From positions 57,725 through 121,724 of the forward strand of contig QEOQ01000043.1 in NCBI GenBank assembly GCA_010279815.1: a DNA stretch of 64,000 bases. The letters run 5' to 3'. Origin of the DNA: Brachionus plicatilis (taxonomy: Eukaryota > Rotifera > Eurotatoria > Ploima > Brachionidae). How positions within the stretch are numbered: position 1 is the first letter of the stretch; every line of letters starts with the position of its first letter. Under the pieces are notes generated by a model. The model had not been told where the DNA came from, did no database searches, and saw nothing but the letters and a program-made list of their open reading frames with translations. The translations under genes were made by a program, and so were the position numbers. This document shows, one piece after another, positions 1 to 10,186 of the stretch.

Positions 1-304
1 AAATTGTTTTTAAAAATAGTTTTAAGAATTAAAAGAAGAGAATTTCTTTTACAAAATGGTGAAACAAATAAAAAATTAATTATTAAATTCAATTTTGGTC
101 GAAAATAACTATAAACTTATCAGATTTAATAGAAAAAAATTCATCTTTAGGACTAACTCTTGTACCTTGCAGTAATTTTGGTCATAGCGACGTTTTTTTT
201 AAACATATTTTGAATTAATTTGAAAAAAACAGTTGGCCTAAAAATTATGATAAAAATCGTTCAGATTCTACACATCTTAAATAGATATTAAGTGAAGTTA
301 AGTC

Positions 305-668
305 AGAGCTGGTTAAAAGTTTAGGTTTTCTGGACTTAGACTTTATTTTTTTTAATAAAGTCAGGGTCAAAACTTTTTTTTTTTAATTTTTTTCTATAAA
401 AGGCTTTTTTTTGGGTTTTATTTTGTAGGCCGCTACAATAGCTACCTGGCATGGCAAAAAATCACGTGATTGTGATCCTGACATGGATTGCCGTTCCAGA
501 TAGCTATTGTAGCGGCCTTCTAAATAAAACCCAAAAAAGCGCCGTTTAAAAAAAAAGTTTTTTTTGTGGACTAGTTCAAGTCTAAATTATTAAATACAGT
601 AAAGACTTTAAAGTGTAAAAAAAATTTCATAAGTCAAAGTCGACTATGACTTTTGCACAACCTTGAGC
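305..668. mobile_element. foldback MITE (CAAAAGTC family), copy 1
   Basis: Inverted arms around 400-560: left GTAGGCCGCTACAATAGCTA and right TAGCTATTGTAGCGGCC, flanked by poly-A/T and AAGTC-rich ends (left GAGCTGGTTAAAAGT, right ACTTTTGCACAACC). It resembles the better-bounded copy at 11455-11856 over its length. The exact ends are uncertain because no clean target duplication was found. Confidence 0.6.
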
Positions 669-669
669 T

Positions 670-985
670 CAGTACAAAATAACAGAACAAAATGATAAAA
701 AATTGAATAAATTTTTTAAAAGTTTTAAATTAGTTTCGTGAATGCAACATGGTGCAACATTCAAAGTTGCATCTACTGTCAAAGTCTGCTAATGATGTGC
801 AAAATCTCTGCAAAATGCACTACGCTAGAACATATTGAAATCTAATCTCTGCAAAATTTGCAAAATTTTGCAGCCCTAGATAGCTGATGCAACTTTGAAA
901 GTTGCACAATGTCGCAATCACGATACTTATTTTTAATTTTTAGAAAAAAAGTTATTCAATTTTTTATGTTCTTTTAACCATTTCT
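670..985. repeat. inverted-repeat element with GTGCAACATT arms
   Basis: Left arm includes CGTGAATGCAACATGGTGCA then TTCAAAGTTGCATC; the right arm mirrors it as GATGCAACTTTGAAAGTTGC ... GCAATCACG. Outer arms continue imperfectly (AAAAAATTGAATAA / TTATTCAATTTTTT). Related GTTGCA palindromes recur near 31095 and 43925. Likely a small MITE. Confidence 0.5.
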
Positions 986-1398
986 ACTGAATTTCACGAA
1001 ACCTTAATTAGATATATTTGCCAAATTTACGATTTGTTTCGTTTTTAAAATTTTTAAAAAAAAATAAACATTAAATTATATAGTTTAAATCATGTTAAAA
1101 CTATTTAGAGGTGAATAAAAATTTTAAGATATGTTAAAAACTAATATTAATAACAATAATTTCGAACGATTTGAAAAGAACAATTTTTCGTATTTTAAAA
1201 AGAAAGTGTTTTGTAAAAAACACAATTGTGTGTTTAAACTGTTTAAGATTAATAAAAGGACAAACGATCCAAGCTATTTGCGGCTCGTCAAAATTAAAAA
1301 CATCCATTAAGGACAATATGAATTTTAGAAAAATAATGTTGAACTCTTGAATTCAAACGAAATTATAATAATATAAAATTGCAAAACATCTGTTATAA

Positions 1399-1842
1399 TT
1401 ATGAAAATAAAAATTGTCCATTAAAATTACAGGAGAGTTTTATTTTCTTCTTATTAGTTATTAAAAGGAGGAGCTTATTGTATATTTTACTTTTATAAAT
1501 AAAGTCTCTTTTTTCTTTTGTTAAATTAACAGTGTTTATGCGATTCCAATTGATCGAGGGAAGATTAAAATCTTCAGTTACTAACAGTCCGTTAACGGTT
1601 CCATTATTTAGGAGTGCTCTTGATCTTGTCAGACTATCGATTATCGAATTGTTAATCAAGCAATTAGGTTGTCTATAGACACAACCAACCAAAATCTTTT
1701 CTTTTTCGGCGTTGATTATGCACCAGCATTGTTCAGTCTTCCCACTCCTCAGAACTTATTCCCCTACCTCGAAGCTTTTAAGTGTCTCCTTTACATAGAT
1801 ACACACACCTCCACCACGTTGGTTCAGTCTAATCGAGTAAAA
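1399..1842 (-). pseudogene. LINE endonuclease fragment (inverted part)
   Basis: On the minus strand from 1842 downwards the frames read RLNQRGGGVCIYVKETLKSF, then after a frame break ILVGCVYRQPN and LLVTEDFNLPSINWNR. These match the EEP endonuclease domain of non-LTR retrotransposons (RGGGV..Y, VYRPPN, GDFNLP..W). It lies head to head with the RT fragment at 1843. The domain is incomplete and frameshifted. Confidence 0.75.
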
Positions 1843-2275
1843 GGATGATATGAAGATCATAGCAACAGTAAACAATTTTGAAGACAAGCTAGCCTTACAA
1901 AAGGATTTGGACACCTTGTCTAGTTGGTCAATTACATGGGACACTGAATTGAGCATTGAGAAATGTAAAGTTATGCATATCGGACAGAAGAATCTTCTAA
2001 ATGAGTACACAATCTCTAATAAACATGGTGCTGAGCCCTTAAATACAACCAGTTTGGAAAAGGATCTTGGTGTCTATTTTCAGAGCGATCTTAAATGGAG
2101 GGCAAAGGTTGACTACTCTTCTGGCAGAGCAAGCAAGATACTGGGTATTATATGGAAGAATTTTGAGTATTTTGATGTAAATTTTGTTAAGCTCCTATAC
2201 ACAATGGGTCTCACTAAAGATGTGTATCCATCATTAGTGAGACCGCTAATAGAATACGGAATTAGTGTCACCTAA
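1843..2275 (+). pseudogene. LINE reverse transcriptase fragment
   Basis: Starts at the catalytic DD (DDMKIIATVNNFEDKLALQK) and continues through LSIEKCKVMHIGQKN, EKDLGVYFQSDLKW and LVRPLIEYG. This is the palm/thumb of a CR1/jockey-like RT. A TAA sits one codon before the DD, and the upstream palm motifs are missing. Same type as 31655-33230 and 58723-59125. Confidence 0.8.
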
Positions 2276-3247
2276 TATAAAATTATTAAGCGATGACAGA
2301 ATTTCAAAATTTAAATAAAATAAATTTAAAAATTGCAAAAAAAAGTTCAATTGGAATATCAGAGAGAAAAAAAACGAAATTTCAAAATATTGATATTTTA
2401 TTTGATTATTATTTTTTCCTGTGTTAATTTTAATTGATTCTTATTGTAAAATTTAGTGAAACATTTTTTGTTTCATGATGTTTCATCATTCTAAATTAAA
2501 AAGCTTGATTATTTCAATTTAAATTAATGAAAAAAAAATTTATTTTTGTAATTTTATGTATATATATTAATTCAAAAAAAAAAATTTAAAAAAATTGTTT
2601 TTTTTTGACAAAAATATAAACAAAAACAATTTTTTTAAATTTTTTTTTTTAAAGAGTCAATTTTTTATCATATATAAAAAAAAATGAAGGAAAAAATTTT
2701 TTTTTTCGAAAACCACCCATTCCGCTAATTTTTTATCCCTTTTTTGGAAATCAAAAAAAAAATTTTTAAATAATTCTGAATTTTTTGAGGAAATTGGGGG
2801 CAGAATTAACATTGAAATGTTACGGTCTCCTTTAAACTCTTAATAAAAATATGGATAGTGTATAGGCTTAAGATATTTCTGTAAGTTTTAAAAGGTGAAA
2901 CAAACAATTTTTCTTTTAACAGTCTAGTTTAAAAAAAATAAAAAGAAATATTTATAAAATTTTATGTTAATTTAGAATTGAAAATTAAATTTTTTATTAT
3001 TCTTAATTTTCATTTACTTTAAAAATTATCGTTTCCCCTTGTTTAGCGACGCATGCTTTAATACCATAAGTAGGATATTTGGTGCATGGTCTTACATAGA
3101 CCTCACAATGTTAAATTTTTTATTTTAAAAGTCCTATGGGTCACATAGTCGATACATATTAAAAACGTAGCGTTTATAATAGAAATTCAAAAAGAAAAGC
3201 AGAGCTTCAGAAAAAAACTTTTTTAGAGACTCGGGGTTTTAAATTTA
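2276..3247. other. AT-rich intergenic DNA, nothing recognised
   Basis: Homopolymer runs of A and T dominate. I see no ORF of note, RNA gene or clear repeat boundary. Confidence 0.5.
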
Positions 3248-3726
3248 AAAAAAATTTTATATAAAAAATATTGATTGAGTTTATTTTATAGATGCGACGT
3301 TAGAATTATGGTAAAAAAAAATATTAAATATATTAAAAACAAAGTTCTGAAGGAGCAAAACATGTTCGGTAAATTGTAGAAACAGAAAATATATTGTACC
3401 GTCAGTATACTGATTCTGCAAAACTAAGAAAATTGTGAATTAGGGGCATTATACAACATTATTATACATATTATATATCTTTTTCTATCAGGGTGATCAT
3501 TTTAACTTGTCTATCTGTTGTATAATGCCCCTAATTCACAATTTTCTTAGTTTTGCAGAATCAGTATACTGACGGTACAATATATTTTCTGTTTCTACAA
3601 TTTACCGAACATGTTTTGCTCCTTCAGAACTTTGGTTTTAATATATTTAATATTTTTTTTTACCATAATTCTAACGTCGCATCTATAAAATAAACTCAAT
3701 CAATATTTTTTATATAAAATTTTTTT
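3248..3726. repeat. long near-perfect palindrome (foldback element)
   Basis: Arms 3248-3457 and 3517-3726 (210 bp each) are reverse complements with about one mismatch (near 3345/3630) around a 59-bp loop. The loop-proximal bases are GGGGCATTATACAAC and GTTGTATAATGCCCC. No coding content. Such length and identity indicate a recent foldback insertion or a hairpin that has been converted recently. Confidence 0.9.
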
Positions 3727-3769
3727 TTTTGAATTAATATATATACATTAACAGTCGCAACAGCTTTAC

Positions 3770-4188
3770 ATGTGCTCTGCAAATTGCTTTTGTGGAAGGA
3801 ACCATGATTATGACGGTGAAATGATAAGTTTTGTTAAACAAGGGTTGGAAACTTCAATTTCAATTAAAAAGCATCAATGAAATAGATGTAAAAAAAGCTT
3901 ATTGAAGTGAAGACACAGTTTTTAACTCAAAATATAAATCCACCTTTTTTAATAGTAAACAATAGTTTAAACTTAGAAATATGTGGCAATGAATTGGAAA
4001 ATGAAATAGAAATAAATGGTTACAATTATGTTTTGCTATTTTTTACTATTTTTAAAGTCAATCATTATCTTGGGGTGTACTCTATTTCAAAAAGATTGTA
4101 TTTATTTGATGATTTTAGCCCTCTTTCTTATAAAACAACAAATCCAAATCTAAAAATTACTAGTGCATTCTATCTTAGTAAAAATTGA
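3770..4188 (+). pseudogene. possible transposon-encoded protein fragment
   Basis: The frame from 3907 (GTG, not ATG) gives 93 residues ending ...SAFYLSKN. The run NYVLLFFTIFKVNHYLGVYS ... LYLFDDFSP recalls the His and Asp part of cysteine-protease-like domains carried by some DNA transposons. That likeness is weak and from memory. No upstream start is visible, and it abuts the palindrome ending at 3726. Confidence 0.3.
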
Positions 4189-4319
4189 ATTTTCAAATTG
4201 TAAATAATTAATTTTTTTAATTATAAAATAAACATTGTATTTGAATAAAATATTTAAATTAAATAAAAAGATGATGTTTTATCATTGTGTGGTAATTTTT
4301 ATTTCAAAAAATTTGCGAA

Positions 4320-4780
4320 CAGCATGTTTTAAAGAACTTTTGGGACCCAAAATGAAAGGGTTCCCATATTTTGTTTTTGAAGCCAATAGGCTTATTTAAA
4401 AGCTGATAAAATTCTCTTCAAAATGAGCCTCAATTTGTCCTCTTCCATACCGAAAAGTTGTTGACTGCACATATGGTAAAGTTTACTTTTTTCATCTTTG
4501 GCTTTGAGCACAGATTGTCCAATTTTTATCATTTAGATTAAAGTCAGTTATAGGCTCATTTCATAGAAAATTTAATTCTGTAAAAGATAAAAAAAAAAGA
4601 ATTTTGTTGAATGCTCCATAGTCCAAAAAAATAACATGTTTAAGACTAACTTTCTGAAACTTTGGGACCCCAAATGAAAGTGTTCCCATATTTTGTTTTT
4701 GAAGCCAATAAGCCTGTTTAAAAGCTGATAAAATTCTCTACAAAATGAGCCACAATTTGTCCTCTTCCATAACAGAAAGT
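4320..4780 (+). repeat. direct repeat, two units about 320 bp apart
   Basis: About 4320-4451 and 4637-4780 share GTTCCCATATTTTGTTTTTG, AAGCCAATA.GC, AAAGCTGATAAAATTCTC and AATTTGTCCTCTTCCATA in the same order. Roughly 90% identical by eye. No coding content was recognised. Confidence 0.7.
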
Positions 4781-4789
4781 ATGGGGGCG

Positions 4790-5562
4790 CAAAATAACTT
4801 AAGTCTTACTTTCTTCTTTTTAATTTAAATTTTTGCGTGAAAATTCAGAATGTGTCCTATTTCATATTCAGAGGTTTTATCTAAAATTATTTTATTTTTA
4901 GATAAGGCTCTCTCTGAGTCACACTATTTTGAAGATACAATCAAATACCATTTAACTTCATCATAGAAATTAGGAAGTCTCGATTTAATACTTTTCCACT
5001 ACTGTTTTATATCTTTAAAATTAGACATTTTGATTTCAATTAATTTTCAATTCATTTTTTAGAATTTAACATTTTTGCTAAGTCTTGAATTTGGACTTTA
5101 GGGATTTAAGCCAAGAAATAAATAAAAAATTGAATTTTCTTAAAAGTTAATTTAATGAAATCCGAAATTATTGAAATAATGTATTGGTTTTAATAGTTGC
5201 TAGAACACGTGCTTCAACTGTTGGATAATCAAATTTCTTGATTAATAAACTATTTCAATAAAAGAAATTAAAATGACTAATAAAATGAAAGGATACGAAC
5301 TTTATTTACATCCTTTAATAAAACCGCTAAAAGAAAAACAAAAACCGTGATAAAAAATCGTAAAGGATAAAATTTTTAAGTAATTGTGTTACAATATAAC
5401 TAAAAGAAATCAAATTGATAAATGGCAAATAAAAACACTATGTACAAATGGAAATGAATTAAATTGACATCCTAGCAGACCTAGTTTTTTTTCAATTGAA
5501 AGTGAATTTTGAAAAATAAAAACTCTAATCTTTTCTTACTTATTTTAATTTGGTTGTTTGAG
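4790..5562. other. 5' flank of the first WD40 gene
   Basis: AT-rich. The motif ACGAAAGGATA near 5285 (as TGAAAGGATACGAAC) has a counterpart at about 10014 ahead of the second WD40 gene, so part of this flank was duplicated with the gene. No TATA box can be picked out against the background. Confidence 0.4.
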
Positions 5563-6777
5563 ATGATTTTAATAATTGTTAAAATATTTTTTTTAATGAT
5601 AGTCGGATTACAAGGTAAGAAAATTGGACTAAAATTTGATAGGTTTGATGGAGAGGAAGTAGTTGAAACGGTTGAAAATCTAAAGGAATCAATAAGGTTT
5701 AATACAAAAAATCAATTTTTATGTGTAAATGAATGCTTAAAAATAAGCAATTGCAATAAAGTAATGTTAAAAGACAATGTTTGTACTATTTTTAAAAGCT
5801 GCACTACAAGTCAAAATAGAAAAAATAGAATAAATTCAATTGTTTTTGAAAAAAAAGTAACAAGTAAATATCATTTTAAAAAAATTAATAGACAAAACAA
5901 AAATAAATATATTTTTTTAGTCAGATTGACTTTAAAAAGTCACACAAGTTGGGTTAGATCGCTTGTAGTTCTTCATAACGGTGATTTGGCAAGTGCATCA
6001 TGGGATAGTACTATTAAAATATGGAATCCAATTGATGGGACTTTAAAAATGACTTTGATCAGCCACTCAGATCATATTTTGTCACTTGCAGTTCTTCAAA
6101 ATGGTAATTTGGTTAGTGGCTCAGTTTATGGAAAAATTAAAATATGGAATTTAGTTGATGGAACTGAAAAAATGACATTAAATGGTCATGCAAATTATGT
6201 TGAGTCGCTAGCAGTTCTTAAAAATGGTGATTTGGCAAGTGGATCATACGATTATACAATTAAAATATGGAATCCAATAGACGGAACAGAAAAAATGACA
6301 TTATATGGCCATGCAAATTATGTTGAGTCGCTAGCAGTTCTTCAAAATGGTGATTTGGCAAGTGGATCATACGATTATACAATTAAAATATGGAATCCAA
6401 TAGACGGAACAGAAAAAATGACATTATATGGCCATCTGTATGCTGTTTTGACACTTGCAGTTCTTAAAAATGGTGATTTGGCAAGTGGATCTCGGGATAA
6501 TACTATTAAAATATGGAATCCAATAGACGGAACAGAAAAAATGACATTAAATGGCCATGCAAATTATGTTGAGTCGCTAGCAGTTCTTCAAAATGGTGAT
6601 TTGGCAAGTGGATCATACGATCATACAATTAAAATATGGAATTCAGATGATGGAACTGAAAAAATTACTTTGGACTGTCACTCAAATAATATAATGACAC
6701 TTGCAATTCTTCAAAATGGTGATTTGGTTACTGGATCAGCAGATGAAACAATAAAAATATGGAGCAATTCTATTTAA
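5563..6777 (+). CDS. secreted-type WD40 protein with 5-Cys N-terminal domain, 7 repeats
   Basis: Exons 5563-5863 and 5921-6777, giving 385 residues. MILIIVKIFFLMIVGLQG looks like a signal peptide or membrane anchor. A domain of about 65 residues follows with five cysteines at 54, 58, 64, 74 and 80 (C-x3-C-x5-C-x9-C-x5-C), resembling a PAN/apple-like module. Seven WD40 units of 41 residues run from about residue 102 (pattern H..wV.SLAVLQNGDLASGS, D.TIKIWNPIDGTEK), enough for one closed propeller. The 57-nt intron (5864-5920) is GT-AG and phase 1. It has no stop here, so the frame also runs through it; the paralogue at 10187 shows it is an intron. The open frame extends upstream to a TTG at 5509, but the paralogue fixes the ATG at 5563. 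Function unknown; extracellular WD40 would be unusual. Confidence 0.82.
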   Translation: MILIIVKIFFLMIVGLQGKKIGLKFDRFDGEEVVETVENLKESIRFNTKNQFLCVNECLKISNCNKVMLKDNVCTIFKSCTTSQNRKNRINSIVFEKKVTSKYHFKKINRQNKNKYIFLVRLTLKSHTSWVRSLVVLHNGDLASASWDSTIKIWNPIDGTLKMTLISHSDHILSLAVLQNGNLVSGSVYGKIKIWNLVDGTEKMTLNGHANYVESLAVLKNGDLASGSYDYTIKIWNPIDGTEKMTLYGHANYVESLAVLQNGDLASGSYDYTIKIWNPIDGTEKMTLYGHLYAVLTLAVLKNGDLASGSRDNTIKIWNPIDGTEKMTLNGHANYVESLAVLQNGDLASGSYDHTIKIWNSDDGTEKITLDCHSNNIMTLAILQNGDLVTGSADETIKIWSNSI

Positions 6778-6852
6778 AATTTTTTTTTACTTATTTTTAT
6801 TTTTAAATCCAAATTTTGTTAGATTTTATCATGCCCTTTTTCAATTATTTCA

Positions 6853-6858
6853 AATAAA
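6853..6858 (+). terminator. candidate polyadenylation signal of the first WD40 gene
   Basis: AATAAA about 75 nt after the stop at 6777, in TTTCAAATAAAACC. Chance occurrence is possible in this base composition. Confidence 0.4.
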
Positions 6859-6882
6859 ACCTTCTTTTAAACCTTTTTTTAA

Positions 6883-6945
6883 TACCGTTTTCCCTCGTTT
6901 GACTGTGCTGTACTACAAACTTAGACACGCTTTTGAATCATGCAA
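6883..6945. mobile_element. truncated end of TA-target MITE
   Basis: TACCGTTTTCCCTCGTTTGA followed by CTGTGCTGTACTACAA matches the terminal repeat of the complete element at 19480-19643 with a few changes. No matching right end lies nearby, so it is a solo end. Confidence 0.6.
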
Positions 6946-7483
6946 CAAATAATTTATGAAAAAAAAACAAGAGAATTAAGATTTTTTTTCGGATTACGGG
7001 ACATCAATTAATGCTTAATGGATTCAAATAGAATATATAAAATATTTTACAAAAACTCAAAAACTAAATTTTTACATAAACTTTTTTCTAAATGTTTGCA
7101 TAAAAACCAACTTTATTTGGGCTAAATTGTGTGCTCAAAGGTTAAAGTCAATTACTTTTTTCAATATTAAATATTTGCATATTTAATAATCAATATTTAA
7201 TAGCTTAATAAATCAATTTTTATGAAAAAATTTTTTTATTTCAGAACAAATTCGAATATTCTTTAATCAAAAGATTCTTTTGTTCTAAAATTATTTTATT
7301 TATTTAAAATATAATTATGGGGATTTCCCTAGGGCAGCTCCGAATGGCTAAACCCTTCTGTTCAGCCTCATGATAGAAATTTAAAGGTTAAGTATTTAAA
7401 AAAAAATTTAAAGCGATTAAGTGTCCGTTTAGTTTGATAAAAAAAAAAAAAAAGAAAGAACATTGACTCTTAATTTTTGATAG

Positions 7484-8397
7484 TCAGGATTTTTGCAGTA
7501 GATTTTTAGCATAATCGAATGGTGTTTTGAATTTTTGGAGTGTTCTGTTGACTTGATTGTTTTTAAATTCACTCAATTCTTTTGCAATAATCTCATGCTC
7601 AGATCTTGTTTTAAGGAATCTTATAAAAAGTTTTTCGGATCTGTCATCTAGATTGTCAATGTTCAAGGCCTTGTGGATGTCTTCTGTTCTCGTTTTAAGA
7701 GGATATTTTTAAATAATTTTCAAATCTTGTTTTGAATTTTCTGTAGTTTGATTTTAATTTCTCTGAGCCAGAATTGATTATAATAAAGCAATAATCAAAT
7801 AGAGATCGAATCATCGATTTGAAAATGGTTTTATTGATTTTTAAAGAAGCGCTCCATCTAAAACTTTTTATTTTTCGGATTAAATTGATTTTTGACAATT
7901 GTTTTTTTTTCAATGTCTTCTAAATGATTCATATAGTTTAGTTTCGGATCTAATCTTATTCCGAGAAATAATGGTTGTGTATCTAGAGGGGCTTCGTCAT
8001 TTTCTATATTCAGATTCAGTTTTTATTTTCTTTGATAATTATTTCTGAGACCAGCTCTGGTAAAAGTAATGTGACAAGTTTTACTCTAATTTATTTAAAA
8101 ACCCCATTTTTGCAAAATTCGTTTATTCTGTTAATTGCGTCTTGAAGAATTATTTCTATTTCCTTTTTTGATTCTCGAATAATCCAGATAAACAGATCGT
8201 ATGCGAAAAGTGCTATCTTTATATTTTTTGGGAGACAATTTGCGACATCACTAAAGTAGTCAATAAATAAAGTAGGTGACAAGCAGCTCCCTTGAGGTAC
8301 ACCGCATTTTATTTGTTGTTCTTGTGAAAGATGATTATTATGACTTACTTGGAAGGTCCTGTTTTCAAGGAAGCTTTTGGTCCATTTGAGATTAAAA
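7484..8397 (-). pseudogene. LINE reverse transcriptase and C-terminal remnant
   Basis: Reading leftwards: LKWTKSFLENRTFQVSH, CGVPQGSCLSPTLFIDYFSD, then IALFAYDLFIWI where YADD has become AYDL. After frame breaks come a connection-like segment (MNHLEDIEKKQLSKINLIRK) and KTRTEDIHKALNIDNLDDRS ... TPFDYAKNLLQKS. The catalytic motif is damaged and several frames are needed, so it is dead. Confidence 0.75.
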
Positions 8398-8529
8398 TTT
8401 TTTACTTTTTTTTAATTTTTGAATAGAATTTTTATTTATTTTTTTTAAATTTTTGAATTCATTTTTTTTAATTAAAAAAATACTTTTTTTTAAATAATAA
8501 ACATATTAAATTATCTTAAATTTTTATTT

Positions 8530-8714
8530 TTTTGCCGGTTTTTTGGCCGCCTGTTTATTTTAGACCATTTATTTTGGCGGTCCAAAAATTAGACCGCCTG
8601 GCTGACCGGCCAAATGACCGCCCGTTTAAAGGTTGTCCGGCTTACGCGGACACGGTCGCGGTTTCTGAAAATTTTGGCCGGTTAAATGTCTGCTTGGACG
8701 GATACTAACACTTA
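8530..8714. mobile_element. GC-rich hAT-type MITE, truncated copy
   Basis: Contains GACCGCC, GACCGGCCAAATGACCGCCC, TTGTCCGGCTTACGCGGACA and the right end CGGATACTAACACTTA. It matches the right half of the complete element at 56737-57285 and stands out as a GC-rich block. The left end is missing. Confidence 0.75.
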
Positions 8715-9620
8715 TTTAATAGGTTTAAATAATTTAAATCTAAACTTAACCAATTGAGATTATTTGTAAATTAAAAAAAGTTACTTGGTACCCGTTGCTT
8801 TTTTATCGAAGTAAAAAAAATAAAAAAAGTTTATTGATAAAATCTTTATTAATGTTATAATACTTCTTTATATTCTAAATTTTTTGTTTAATTATTAAGG
8901 TGATTAATACATATTTTTAAGTTTTTTTGTAACCCTTGAAAATGCCATGTATTATTGGCTGTGGGTAAAAACATATTTTGCAAAAGTTCTTGCTCCAAAC
9001 TTCACCACTACTCTTAATTATAATGGTTAATGATTAATCAGCCATAATCATTAACCATCATTAGATTAATTTAGATAATGGTTAATTCAGAATATAAAAA
9101 AAAACAAAGTTAATATAATTCTAAAATCCGCTCCGAGAGAATACCGATTCAAACTGACTAGGATAATATATTATAATACTTGAGGACACTATATCTTTAA
9201 AAGTGAACTTAAACAAGAATTTTTAATTCTATTTTCTTTTAAGTTTTCAAAAAAGTATTTTATCGATTCAAAAATTCCTTTTAATAGGAAAAACAGTCAA
9301 AATGGAATTTGTGAATCGATAAGTTGAAAATAGCTTTATATATATATAAATAAAAGATATCGATTTCTAAAAAATTAAATAAAAATTTTTGTTTTTTATT
9401 TACTTTTTATTTAATTATGTCTTATTTAACTTTATTTTTCGACATTTTTTTTCATATATTTTTATTCTGAAGATGCATTATCCAGTTTATTTATTCTTCA
9501 TATATCCTACTTCCCCCATAATATAAAACTATGTCTAAATTATCTCACTATTCCACAATATATTAATTTTGTAGTTTTTTAAGTGAAAATGTTTTTTTTT
9601 CTAAAATTTCAAAAATTCCA
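8715..9620. other. AT-rich intergenic DNA
   Basis: No gene or bounded repeat recognised. Short local inverted repeats occur near 9020-9075 (TAATGGTTAATGATTAATC / ATAATCATTAACCATCA). Confidence 0.4.
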
Positions 9621-9624
9621 TCAA

Positions 9625-9905
9625 CTTAAGAAGGCTGTTAGGCTGTGTGGGACCAGACGGCGCTTAGTACCAGAACCAAAGCCAGGGTGTATAAGGCGAC
9701 CGTGCTGTCTACAATCCTCTATGGAGCTGAGACATGGACTTGCAACGATGATGATTATGCCAAACTCAACCGTTTTCACCTCCAGAGATTGCAGTAGCTA
9801 GAGGACCCGAGGAGAGTGGACCTGACAAACGCAAAGCTCTACCAGTGAGCGCAGTCGGCAACGGTAGAGAACATACTAAGGAGGTACAGGTTACGTTGGG
9901 CCCTT
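9625..9905 (+). pseudogene. LINE RT C-terminal fragment, GC-rich
   Basis: The frame near 9650 reads TRTKARVYKATVLSTILYGA then ETWTCNDDDYAKLNRFHLQR, and later TNAKLYQ, a stop, and ENILRRYRLRW. This is the conserved region after the RT thumb in many animal LINEs (VYKA.VL.TLLYGAETWT). Its base composition and codon use differ sharply from its surroundings, suggesting a recent arrival or a different LINE family from the AT-rich ones. Confidence 0.8.
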
Positions 9906-10186
9906 ATTATTATTAAATGATTTATAATTTAAAATTTTATACTTAACAAAAAGCATTTTTGTTCATGCGTCAAACACTTTTTGTCAATTTTATTTGATCG
10001 TTTTGCAATAAAACGAAAGGATATGAATTAAATAAAAATCGTTTTAAAGAGAAAAAAAACAACAAGCTCTGTTCATTATACAGGAAAAATTACATTGAAA
10101 TTTTGAGAAATTGGATTTTTAATTAAAAGAGAATTCAAAAAGAATAAAATTCTTATTTTTAATATTTTATTTGCATTTGATCGGAC

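Noticed and set aside
1134..1316. 60-codon minus-strand frame as a gene
   Set aside because: No recognisable motif, strongly AT-driven residues (Phe, Ile, Lys), and next to LINE debris.
5509..5562. Upstream TTG start extending the first WD40 protein by 18 residues
   Set aside because: The paralogue begins at the ATG equivalent to 5563, and TTG is not a normal start in animals.
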